A stretch of 64,000 bases of DNA, taken from JAHJQZ01 sp963667595. GTDB lineage: Bacteria; Pseudomonadota; Alphaproteobacteria; Rhizobiales; Devosiaceae. Position 1 is the first letter of the stretch. Every line of letters begins with the position of its first letter. The position numbers and the translations under genes are program-made. The stretch is from the NCBI GenBank assembly GCA_963667595.2, contig CAXXWD010000001.1, forward strand, positions 1,178,001 through 1,242,000, written 5' to 3'. Positions 15,798 to 23,191 of the stretch are shown here, piece after piece. The notes under the pieces are model-generated. The model was not told the origin of the DNA and did not search any database. It worked only from the letters and a program-made list of their open reading frames with translations.

Positions 15798-15870
15798 AGA
15801 CTCGAACTTCCACTTCCATACGGAAACTAGCACCTGAAGCTAGCGCGTCTACCAATTCCGCCACCAGGGC
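15784..15870 (-). tRNA. tRNA-Leu (anticodon CAG)
   Basis: 87 nt on the minus strand. Acceptor arms GCCCTGG and CCAGGGC pair, followed by A and an encoded CCA. The D-arm contains AATTGGTAGACGC. The anticodon stem is CTAGC/GCTAG with loop TTCAGGT, giving anticodon CAG. A long leucine-type variable arm (TTTCCGTATGGAAG) follows, and the T-arm includes GTTCGAGTC. The gene is intact. Its 3' end serves as attachment site for the element to its left. Confidence 0.97.
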
Positions 15871-16053
15871 ACGGGCCGGATCCATGCTCTGGCCGGCGCG
15901 GCGACCTCACTAAGACGGGGCCAATGTCTTGTCAATCGCCAATCGGCTGGAAACTCGGGTTATGCGACGACAGTCGGGCATGGGCTTATGCTCGACAAGT
16001 CTGGCACCAAAGGTTAGAAAACCCGGATTTCGAACAGGCTAGGGGCCAGGACA

Positions 16054-17019
16054 ATGGATTATGGCGACAGGGGATTGGTGACCATTTTCGGCGGTTCCGG
16101 GTTCATCGGCGGCCAGGTGACGCAGGCTATCGCCCGTCTTGGCTACCGTGTGCGTGTCGCCGTCCGTCGGCCCGATCTCGCTGGTGAAGTCAGGATGGCG
16201 GGCCCCCAGGGCCTGGTTCAGCCGGTCCAGGCCAATATCCGCAATCCCGACTCGGTGCTTCGTGCCGTCGCCGGAGCCGATATCGTCGTCAATCTCGCCG
16301 GTATCATCCATGAAACGGGCCGCCAGCGCTTCATGGCAGTCAATACCATGGGCGCCAAAAACGTGGCCGAAGCCGCCGCCGCGGTCGGCGCGAAAATGCT
16401 CGTGCACATGTCGGCGCTCGGCGCCGATCCGGAAGCGCCCAGCGCCTATGCGCGGTCAAAGGCGCTCGGGGAAGCCGAAGTCCGGAACGCCTTTGCCGAG
16501 GCGGTGATTTTGAGGCCGTCCCTGGTCTTCGGGCGGGACGACGGCTTTTTCAACCTGTTCGGCGGAATCGTCCGCCTGTGGCCCGTCGTACCGGTGATCG
16601 GCGGCACATCGCTGTTCCAGCCCATCTATGTCAACGACGTCGCCGCCGCCGTTGCCGCCGTTCTCGATGGCGCCGCGACACCTGGCACCGTCTACGAACT
16701 GGGCGGACCGGAAATCGAAACCATGCGCGAACTCATTTTGCGCATCCTTTCCGAAACCCGGCGCAACCGCATGCTGATGCCCATCGCGCCCTGGATGGCG
16801 CGGCTGACAGGAGCCATTCTGCAAATCTGGCCCGACAAGATCTTCACCGTCGATCAGGCGATTCTTTTACAGGCGGACAACATCGTTTCCGATGCCGCCG
16901 CCACCGAAAGGCGCACGCTGGCCGCGCTCGGTGTTTCCGCGACGTCAATGGACGTGGTGTTGCCGACCTACCTCTGGCGCTTCCGCCAGCATGGCCAGTT
17001 CGACCGGGCCAAGGCATAA
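16054..17019 (+). CDS. complex I NDUFA9-like SDR protein
   Basis: 321 residues, extended short-chain dehydrogenase fold. The NAD(P)-binding glycine motif is at residues 12-18 (GGSGFIGG), then VVNLAGII and a serine/lysine-containing active-site region (VHMSALGAD...YARSK, the YxxxK motif). Such proteins are called NDUFA9-like after the NADH dehydrogenase accessory subunit, but in bacteria the role is not well defined. Quinone biosynthesis or respiratory-chain assembly are suggested. The gene stands alone after the tRNA. The neighbourhood uppP, GST, queG is a recurring order in Hyphomicrobiales. Confidence 0.88.
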   Translation: MDYGDRGLVTIFGGSGFIGGQVTQAIARLGYRVRVAVRRPDLAGEVRMAGPQGLVQPVQANIRNPDSVLRAVAGADIVVNLAGIIHETGRQRFMAVNTMGAKNVAEAAAAVGAKMLVHMSALGADPEAPSAYARSKALGEAEVRNAFAEAVILRPSLVFGRDDGFFNLFGGIVRLWPVVPVIGGTSLFQPIYVNDVAAAVAAVLDGAATPGTVYELGGPEIETMRELILRILSETRRNRMLMPIAPWMARLTGAILQIWPDKIFTVDQAILLQADNIVSDAAATERRTLAALGVSATSMDVVLPTYLWRFRQHGQFDRAKA

Positions 17020-17062
17020 CAAACACCCCATAATCGAAGAATCGGGACGGCTGGCTGGACGG

Positions 17063-17088
17063 TTCATCCTGCGACAGGCTGAGGATGG
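17063..17088. repeat. degenerate copy of the intergenic REP repeat
   Basis: The stretch TCCTGCGACAGGCTGAGGAT resembles one arm of the inverted repeat at 62259-62332, with 3 or 4 differences over about 22 bases. It lies between the 3' ends of two convergent genes, as such repeats usually do. Confidence 0.45.
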
Positions 17089-17163
17089 AGCCGCCGTTTT
17101 GTCATCTATTCCGGTTGTCCCGAGATCGATCACCGGGACGGCTCCGCAAGAAAAGCGGAGGCT

Positions 17164-17976
17164 TCACACCATGAAGTAAAGCGCGATCAGGCCGGCGCCG
17201 CCGACGATGATGCGCCACCAGCCGAAAAAGGCGAGCCCGTAGCTTTTGACGAAATCCAGAAGGTAGCGAACGACCGCGATCGCCACCAACAGGGCCACCC
17301 CGAAACCGATGGCGATGTGAAACCCGGCGCCGCCATGAAGAATGAGCTCGGCGTGCTTGTAGAAGTCATAAAGAAAAGCGCCGAGCATAATCGGCAGGGC
17401 GATGAAAAAGGTGAATTCGGTGGCCGAGCGCTTGTCCGTGCCGAACAGGAGCGAGCCGACAATGGTCGCGCCGGACCGCGACACGCCGGGCACCAGCGCC
17501 AGCATCTGAAACAGGCCGATCATGAGGCTCAGGTGCCAGGGATAGGTGTAGATGTCGGTATAGCGGGGCTTGAGCGGCAACCGGTCGATGAACAAAAGAA
17601 TGATGCCGCCGATCAGCAGCATCCAGCAGATCAGCAGCGGACTTTCGTAAAGTACACCCTGGATGTAGTCGTGCCCGAGAAAACCGACGAGACCCGCGGG
17701 AATGGAGGCGAGCACGACGTTGAGCGCGAACATCCATGCCTCCTTTTGCCCCTTGAGGGCATCCACGATCAGTTCGCCGAGTTTCTTGAAATAAACGGTG
17801 ACCACGGCAAGGATGGCGCCGAACTGGATCATGACAAAAAAGGCATCCGGCTCGGCAAGCCCGAAGAACCGTTCGGCCAGAAGCATGTGGCCCGTCGACG
17901 AAACAGGTAAGAATTCGGTAAGGCCTTCGATAAAACCCAAGATAAGTGGCACAAAAAGACCTTGATCGGCGCTCAT
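17164..17976 (-). CDS. uppP: undecaprenyl-diphosphatase
   Basis: 270 residues, polytopic inner-membrane enzyme (BacA/UppP) that removes a phosphate from undecaprenyl diphosphate to recycle the lipid carrier for peptidoglycan and other envelope polymers. Both signatures are present: GFIEGLTEFLPVSSTGHMLL near the N-terminus with the catalytic glutamates, and LVPGVSRSGATI in the second half with the catalytic Arg/Ser loop. About eight membrane helices can be counted. The length is standard. Transcribed alone, opposite to its neighbours. Overproduction in this family gives bacitracin resistance. Confidence 0.96.
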   Translation of the reverse strand: MSADQGLFVPLILGFIEGLTEFLPVSSTGHMLLAERFFGLAEPDAFFVMIQFGAILAVVTVYFKKLGELIVDALKGQKEAWMFALNVVLASIPAGLVGFLGHDYIQGVLYESPLLICWMLLIGGIILLFIDRLPLKPRYTDIYTYPWHLSLMIGLFQMLALVPGVSRSGATIVGSLLFGTDKRSATEFTFFIALPIMLGAFLYDFYKHAELILHGGAGFHIAIGFGVALLVAIAVVRYLLDFVKSYGLAFFGWWRIIVGGAGLIALYFMV

Positions 17977-18078
17977 TTGATCTCCTATCCAAGATGATGG
18001 CTTTGCTCTGGCGCCACGCTTCTAATCTGTTTCGCGGCCAAGGGTAAGGTGCAATCGGGAAGGCTTCAGTCCACGCAC

Positions 18079-18756
18079 ATGCCCACACTCCTGCAGCATC
18101 GCCTTGATCCCACCTGCCGTCTCGTTCGGCTCATGCTTGGCGAATACGGCATCGATCCCAAACTGGAAGACGTCAACCACTGGCGCCGCGACACGCGCCT
18201 GACCGATATCGATCCGGCGGCGACCGTGCCGCTGCTCATCGAAGACGATGGCGCGATCCTGATCGGCCCCTCTCCGGTCATGCAACATGTCGAACACCGC
18301 TATGCGCCCTCGCAGGTCGTGGGACTTGTTCCCATCGATGCACCGATGCGGGCCGAGATGTGGCGAATGGTCGACTGGGTGAACCTGAGATTTTACGACG
18401 AGGTCACGCGCTACGTGCTCGAGGAAAAGATCGGCAAGCGCGAACTCGACCAAGGCTATCCCGATCCGTCGGCCTTGCGGGCCGCCAAGGCCAACCTTTC
18501 CGAACACATGCAGTATTTCGCCTATCTTCTGGCCACGCGGCGCTGGCTGGCCGGCCCCGATCTGTCGCTGGCCGATTTTGCACTGGCCGCCCATTTGTCG
18601 GCGCTCGATTATCTCGGCGATATCGACTGGGAAGCCTATGAAGAGGTGCATTCCTGGTTTGCCCGAATCAAGTCGCGCCCGGCCTTCCGCTCCCTGCTCG
18701 GCGATCGCGTTCTCGGCCAGCCGCCGTCGAAATCCTACGCGGATCTCGATTTCTGA
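18079..18756 (+). CDS. glutathione S-transferase family protein
   Basis: 225 residues with a thioredoxin-like N-terminal domain (about 1-78, TLLQHRLDPTCRLVRLML...ATVPLLIEDDGAILIGPSPVMQHVE, containing the cis-Pro and the glutathione-binding Ser-Pro region) and a helical C-terminal domain (LATRRWLAGPDLSLADFALAAHLSALDYLG). The substrate is unknown. ATG 18079 is chosen because it starts exactly at the fold. A GTG 10 codons upstream has no better ribosome site. Its stop codon overlaps the ATG of queG (TGATG), so the two are translated together. Confidence 0.88.
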   Translation: MPTLLQHRLDPTCRLVRLMLGEYGIDPKLEDVNHWRRDTRLTDIDPAATVPLLIEDDGAILIGPSPVMQHVEHRYAPSQVVGLVPIDAPMRAEMWRMVDWVNLRFYDEVTRYVLEEKIGKRELDQGYPDPSALRAAKANLSEHMQYFAYLLATRRWLAGPDLSLADFALAAHLSALDYLGDIDWEAYEEVHSWFARIKSRPAFRSLLGDRVLGQPPSKSYADLDF

Positions 18757-19895
18757 TGCCGCATGCGGCGCTGGTGGCCGAACTGAGAGCACGCGCCAGA
18801 ACGCTCGGTTTCGACGCCTTCGGCATTGCGGCGGCCGATGCCCGTCCCGATCTGCCGGAAAAGCTCGACGAAGCCTTGCGGCGCGACTGGCACGGCGACA
18901 TGGACTGGATGGAAACGACCGCCGAACGAAGGCGCGCGCCGCAAGGACTCTGGCCCGCAGCGAAAAGCGTTTTGATGCTGGGCATGAATTACGGGCCGGA
19001 CGAAAACCCCTTGCTGACGCTCGACAAACGCGAAATCGGCAATATCTCGGTCTATGCGCGCAACCGCGACTATCACGACATCATCAAGGGAAAACTCAAG
19101 GATCTGGCGGGACTCTTGAGCCGGCGCACCGGCAAGGAGGTCAAGGTTTTCGTCGATACCGCGCCCTTGATGGAAAAGCCGTTCGGCGAAGCGGCGGGGT
19201 TAGGCTGGCAGGGCAAGCATACTGTTCTGGTTTCGCGCCAGTTCGGGTCGTGGCTGTTTCTCGGCGCCATCCTGACCACGACCGAACTGCCTGCGGACAC
19301 GCCCCAGACGCCGAGTTGCGGGTCCTGCACCCGCTGTATCGACATCTGTCCCACGAATGCCTTTCCGGCGCCCTTCCAGCTCGATGCCCGCAAGTGCCTC
19401 GCCTATCTGACCAACGAGCTGAAAACCCAGATCCCGCGTCCCTATCGCGCGCTCCTGGGCAACCGGATCTATGGCTGCGACGATTGCCTGGCCGTGTGTC
19501 CATGGAACAAGTTTGCCACCGTCACGCGCGAGGCCAGGCTCAGGACCCGCGCCGACCTCGTCGCCCCCGATCTCGGAATGCTGGTCGCGCTCGACGATGA
19601 GGGCTTTCGCAAACTGTTCGCCGGCTCGCCGGTCAAGCGTATCGGACAGGCCCGGTTTTTGAGAAACGTCCTGATCGCCATCGGCAATTCCGGCGCGCCG
19701 CGCTTCCTGCCCAGTGTCGAAAAGCGGCTTTTCGATCCCGAACCGTTGATCCGCGGGGCCGCCATCTGGGCCTTTCGCCGTCTGGCCGCCCCGGATAAGC
19801 TCGCAACATGCCGCGCCGCCTGTCTGGCGCGCGAAACCGATCCCGACGTGGCAAAAGAATGGGACGGCGAGCTGACGCCGCCGCTCGAAAGCTGA
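18756..19895 (+). CDS. queG: epoxyqueuosine reductase
   Basis: 379 residues. The enzyme performs the last step of queuosine synthesis in tRNA, reducing epoxyqueuosine with cobalamin and two 4Fe-4S clusters. The DUF1730 region at the N-terminus is followed by the ferredoxin-type motif CGSCTRCIDICP, then CDDCLAVCPWN, with the isolated cysteine in ARKCLAY between. A HEAT-like C-terminal extension (PSVEKRLFDPEPLIRGAAIWAFRRL) is normal for the family. The start overlaps the stop of the GST gene. Confidence 0.96.
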   Translation: MPHAALVAELRARARTLGFDAFGIAAADARPDLPEKLDEALRRDWHGDMDWMETTAERRRAPQGLWPAAKSVLMLGMNYGPDENPLLTLDKREIGNISVYARNRDYHDIIKGKLKDLAGLLSRRTGKEVKVFVDTAPLMEKPFGEAAGLGWQGKHTVLVSRQFGSWLFLGAILTTTELPADTPQTPSCGSCTRCIDICPTNAFPAPFQLDARKCLAYLTNELKTQIPRPYRALLGNRIYGCDDCLAVCPWNKFATVTREARLRTRADLVAPDLGMLVALDDEGFRKLFAGSPVKRIGQARFLRNVLIAIGNSGAPRFLPSVEKRLFDPEPLIRGAAIWAFRRLAAPDKLATCRAACLARETDPDVAKEWDGELTPPLES

Positions 19896-19899
19896 TGCA

Positions 19900-20775
19900 A
19901 TGACCTACTTCATTTTCGGTCTTGGCTATTCCGCCCGCGCCGTCGCAAGGGCTCTTGGCGAGACACCCGGCCCCGTCGTTTCGGTTTCCGGGACGACACG
20001 CAGTTCCGACCGCTCGCAGGTCCTGGGGCTTGAAGGGGCTTTTGTCCATGTCTTTGACGGCACGACGCCGGGCGAAACGCTGAAACCGTCGCTCGGAGAC
20101 GCAAGCCACGTTATCGTGTCCATTCCCCCCGGCGCGGACGGCGATCCGGTGCTCGCCTGTCATGGCGAAGATCTGATGCGCTCAACCACGCTCGGCTGGC
20201 TTTGCTATTACTCGACCGTCGGCGTTTATGGCGATCAGGACGGTGCCTGGATCGACGAAACGGCCACGCCCGATCCGGATAACGAACGGTCGCGCCATCG
20301 TCTTGAAGCGGAAAACCAGTGGCGCAGGTTCGCCGCGCAAAAGAAAGTGCCGCTTCTCATCCTCCGGCTTGCCGGTATCTATGGACCCGGTCGCTCGGGG
20401 TTCGACAGGCTCGATGCCGGCACGGCCCGCCGTGTCGTCAAGCCCGGCCAGGTGTTCAACCGTATCCATGTCGCCGACATCGCCCGCGTCACGCTTCTCG
20501 GCGCCCGACACAGACTTTCCGGCACCTTCAATCTGGCCGACGACGAACCGGCGCCGCCCCAGGACGTGGTGACCCACGCGGCCGAACTGCTCGGCGTCGA
20601 ACCGCCCCCTCTCGAGGACTTCGAGACGGCCGAGATGACGGCAATGGCGCGCAGTTTTTATGCCGACAACAAACGCGTCTCCAACGCCGCCATCAAGCGG
20701 GCCCTTGGCATCAAACTCACATATCCGACCTACCGACAGGGCCTCGACGCCATTTTGCATGGATTGAGCCGATGA
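19900..20775 (+). CDS. SDR-family NAD(P)-binding protein (YeeZ-like)
   Basis: 291 residues. Starts directly with the dinucleotide-binding motif MTYFIFGLGYSARAVA (GxGxxx), followed by the YSTVGVYGD region that supplies Ser and Tyr, and RLAGIYGPGRS. This is the extended-SDR, epimerase-like group annotated YeeZ or 'NAD(P)-dependent epimerase' whose substrate is not known. It begins 4 bp after queG and its stop overlaps the start of the next gene by 4 bp (ATGA), so GST-queG-SDR-acetyltransferase form one operon. Confidence 0.85.
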   Translation: MTYFIFGLGYSARAVARALGETPGPVVSVSGTTRSSDRSQVLGLEGAFVHVFDGTTPGETLKPSLGDASHVIVSIPPGADGDPVLACHGEDLMRSTTLGWLCYYSTVGVYGDQDGAWIDETATPDPDNERSRHRLEAENQWRRFAAQKKVPLLILRLAGIYGPGRSGFDRLDAGTARRVVKPGQVFNRIHVADIARVTLLGARHRLSGTFNLADDEPAPPQDVVTHAAELLGVEPPPLEDFETAEMTAMARSFYADNKRVSNAAIKRALGIKLTYPTYRQGLDAILHGLSR

Positions 20776-21428
20776 GCGATCTCAGCCCCGGCCTGCCCCC
20801 CTCCCGTGTCACGATCGAAGGGCTTTACTGCCGGCTCGAACCGCTGGCCATCCAGCATGCCGACGCGCTCTGGGCCGCGATCGAAGGCCCCGACCTCGCC
20901 GCGCGGTATCGCTGGCTGCCCGGATTCATGCCCGATAACGCCGCCGAACATCGGGATTGGGTTGCCGGCGCGGCAAAGCATCCCGAATGGCTTTACTGGG
21001 CGATCATCGACCGGCAAACGGGTCTTTGCGGCGGCCATCAGGCACTGATGCGCATCCGGCCGGAAAATCGCTCGGTCGAAATCGGCCACGTCTTGTGGGG
21101 GTGCGGCATCGCCCGTAGCCGCATCGCCACCGAAGCGCTGTTCCTGACGGCGCAATATGTTTTCGAAACGCTCGGCTATCGCCGCTTCGAATGGAAATGC
21201 AACAACGACAACCTGCCGTCCAAAAATGCCGCGCGCCGTTTCGGCTTCGTCTTCGAAGGCATTTTCCGCCAGGACATGATCGTCAGGGGCGAAAACCGCG
21301 ACACCGCCTGGTTCTCGATGCTCGATTGTGAGTGGCCCGCGCTGAAACCGATCTACAAGGTCTGGCTCGATCCGGCGAATTTCGATGAGAAGGGGACGCA
21401 AAAGACCAGGCTCGGGACGCCGCGTTAG
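20772..21428 (+). CDS. GNAT family N-acetyltransferase (RimJ/RimL type)
   Basis: 218 residues from the ATG overlapping the previous stop. The frame is open far upstream but that part is a shadow of the SDR gene. It has the GNAT_3 pattern VEIGHVLWG...ATEALFLTAQYVFETLGYRRFEWKCNNDNLPSKNAARRFGFVFEGIFRQDMIVRGENRDTAWFSML, typical of acetyltransferases acting on amino groups of proteins or small molecules. The DNLPSKNAARRFGF segment binds acetyl-CoA. The substrate cannot be read. Last gene of the operon starting with the GST. Confidence 0.9.
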   Translation: MSDLSPGLPPSRVTIEGLYCRLEPLAIQHADALWAAIEGPDLAARYRWLPGFMPDNAAEHRDWVAGAAKHPEWLYWAIIDRQTGLCGGHQALMRIRPENRSVEIGHVLWGCGIARSRIATEALFLTAQYVFETLGYRRFEWKCNNDNLPSKNAARRFGFVFEGIFRQDMIVRGENRDTAWFSMLDCEWPALKPIYKVWLDPANFDEKGTQKTRLGTPR

Positions 21429-21514
21429 GGCTTTTCTCCCTCCTGCGTGCAGGAATAGAGGGTGGCGATTCCAACAAAAAAACGACCTGTTCCTCAACTT
21501 CCCGGGCGTCTTGC

Positions 21515-22285
21515 CTACGCGTCCGCCAGTTGCTTCACCGTCTGTTTCATCACCACGAGATCCTCCGGCCGGGACAACCGGTGGTCGCCGTCCGGAATAA
21601 GGGTGAAACTCACCGGGTCGAGGGTCAAATGGCTCAAAAGGGCGAGCGTGTGGGCAAGGGGCACGTCCCGGTCCTGGCCGCCCTGCAGGATGGCGACCGG
21701 GCAACCGGTCTCGATCGAGCCGTTCCGCATCAGGAGATGGCGGGCGCCATCGACGATCAGCCGTTCGGTCAGCACCAGGGGATCGTCGAAATAGGCGGAC
21801 GCCACCTCAACGCACCCTTTCGCGTGCAGATCGTGCAACTGGTTCGGCGTAAAGCCGGCGCGCATCAGGTCCTCCGTCATGTCGACGGCCGGAGCAATGA
21901 GAACCATGGCCTTGATGCGGAGGACGCCCCGCGCCCTGAGCGCTTTGTTGGCGAGAAGCGCCAGCCAGCCGCCCATCGACGATGCGACGACGACCTGGGG
22001 ACCTGTCGTTATGTCGAAAACGGCAAGCGCCTCTTCGAGCCAGCGCGAAATGGTGCCGTCAAGGACGTCGCCGCCCGATTGTCCCTGTCCGGAATAATCG
22101 AACCGGGTAACCGAAAAACCTGACTCCGCGCCGAGACCGTCGAGCGCCTCGGCCTTTAATCCGCCCATGACGGACTTGAAGCCACCGAGCCAGAAAAGGC
22201 CCGGCGCACCCGTGCCCGGACGCTGCAACACGGCGATTTCACGCGTTTCACTGCCCGTACCGACAAGAATCCGTCGTAAATCCAT
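21515..22285 (-). CDS. alpha/beta hydrolase
   Basis: 256 residues. A serine hydrolase with nucleophile in VVASSMGGWLALL (S-x-S-M-G-G), acid in LQGGQDRDVPL and histidine in PDGDHRLSRPEDL; all three members of the triad are in order. The oxyanion strand is near LFWLGGFKS. Related alphaproteobacterial proteins are described as carboxylesterases or palmitoyl-thioesterase-like. The substrate is unknown. ATG 22285 is preferred to 22294 because GAAGGG lies 9 nt before it but directly abuts the earlier ATG. Divergent from infC. Confidence 0.88.
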   Translation of the reverse strand: MDLRRILVGTGSETREIAVLQRPGTGAPGLFWLGGFKSVMGGLKAEALDGLGAESGFSVTRFDYSGQGQSGGDVLDGTISRWLEEALAVFDITTGPQVVVASSMGGWLALLANKALRARGVLRIKAMVLIAPAVDMTEDLMRAGFTPNQLHDLHAKGCVEVASAYFDDPLVLTERLIVDGARHLLMRNGSIETGCPVAILQGGQDRDVPLAHTLALLSHLTLDPVSFTLIPDGDHRLSRPEDLVVMKQTVKQLADA

Positions 22286-22402
22286 GCGGATCATCCCTTC
22301 GGGCGCTTAATTCGCCTCAGCGCCAGTTGACTTCACAAAGTGAAGACATGATTCTAGATAGGCTTTCATCCACAGTGTCAAACATCAGAAGGAACACTGA
22401 CC

Positions 22403-22939
22403 ATTCGCCGTCCCATGAGACCCGTGGCGCCCGTCAAGGATGGGCCGCCCTCCAACGAGGATATCGCCGCACCACAAATCCAGTTGATCGATGCCGAGGG
22501 GGTAAACAGAGGCGTTGTGAAAACGTCCGAAGCCTTGGCCATTGCCGCGGAATCCGGCCTCGACCTCGTTGCCATTTCTCCCAACGCCAGCCCGCCGGTG
22601 TGCAAGATCCTCGATCTCGGCAAATTCAAGTACGCCGCCCAGAAGAAAGCGGCCGAGGCGCGCAAGAAGCAAAAGGTCATCGAGGTCAAGGAGATCAAGA
22701 TGCGCCCGAACATCGACATCCATGATTATGAGGTGAAGATGCGCGCCGTGCAGAAATTCCTCGAAGACGGAGACAAGGTGAAGGTCACCATGCGTTTTCG
22801 CGGCCGCGAGATGGCTCACCAGGAACTCGGACTCGAGCTCTTGAACAAGGTGCGAGACGAAACCGAAGCCGTGTCCAAAGTGGAAATGACCCCACGTTCG
22901 GAAGGTCGCCAGATGGTTATGGTGCTGGCACCGAAATAG
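22403..22939 (+). CDS. infC: translation initiation factor IF-3
   Basis: 178 residues. IF-3 binds the 30S subunit, keeps it apart from 50S and checks the start codon. N-domain (PQIQLIDAEGVNRGVVKTSEAL...DLVAISPNASPPVCKILDLGKFKY) and C-domain (MRPNIDIHDYEVKMRAVQKFLEDGDKVKVTMRFRGREMAH) are complete. The start is taken as ATT at 22403: AAGGA (22389-22393) lies 9 nt before it and it gives IRRPMRPVAPVKDGP, the usual alphaproteobacterial N-terminus. The first ATG (22415) is 21 nt from the ribosome site. Rare AUU starts let IF-3 repress its own translation. A terminator follows the gene. Confidence 0.96.
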   Translation: MRRPMRPVAPVKDGPPSNEDIAAPQIQLIDAEGVNRGVVKTSEALAIAAESGLDLVAISPNASPPVCKILDLGKFKYAAQKKAAEARKKQKVIEVKEIKMRPNIDIHDYEVKMRAVQKFLEDGDKVKVTMRFRGREMAHQELGLELLNKVRDETEAVSKVEMTPRSEGRQMVMVLAPK

Positions 22940-22976
22940 CACCCGAATCGCACTGTTTTTTTCACGATTCTAAATG

Positions 22977-23006
22977 ACCCGGGCTTCTTTGCCCGGGTTT
23001 TATTTT
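22977..23006 (+). terminator. rho-independent terminator of infC
   Basis: ACCCGGGC and GCCCGGGT pair perfectly over 8 bp with a 6-nt loop (TTCTTT), followed by TTTATTTT. It stands 37 bp after the infC stop. No rpmI/rplT follow infC here. Confidence 0.92.
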
Positions 23007-23191
23007 AGGCTGGCTTGTTTGTAATTTTAATAAAATTTGTTCGTGAAAGCATTTTCGTTGCGCCGCGCTTTGCATTCTATCCAGTTTCTTGGATTTTTCA
23101 TAAGGATGCCATAACCTTTCGTCCAAACTCAGGATTTATTTACCAGTATTGTTCTATCAAAATCGCATTATGTTTTTCATGAGGACGAAAA

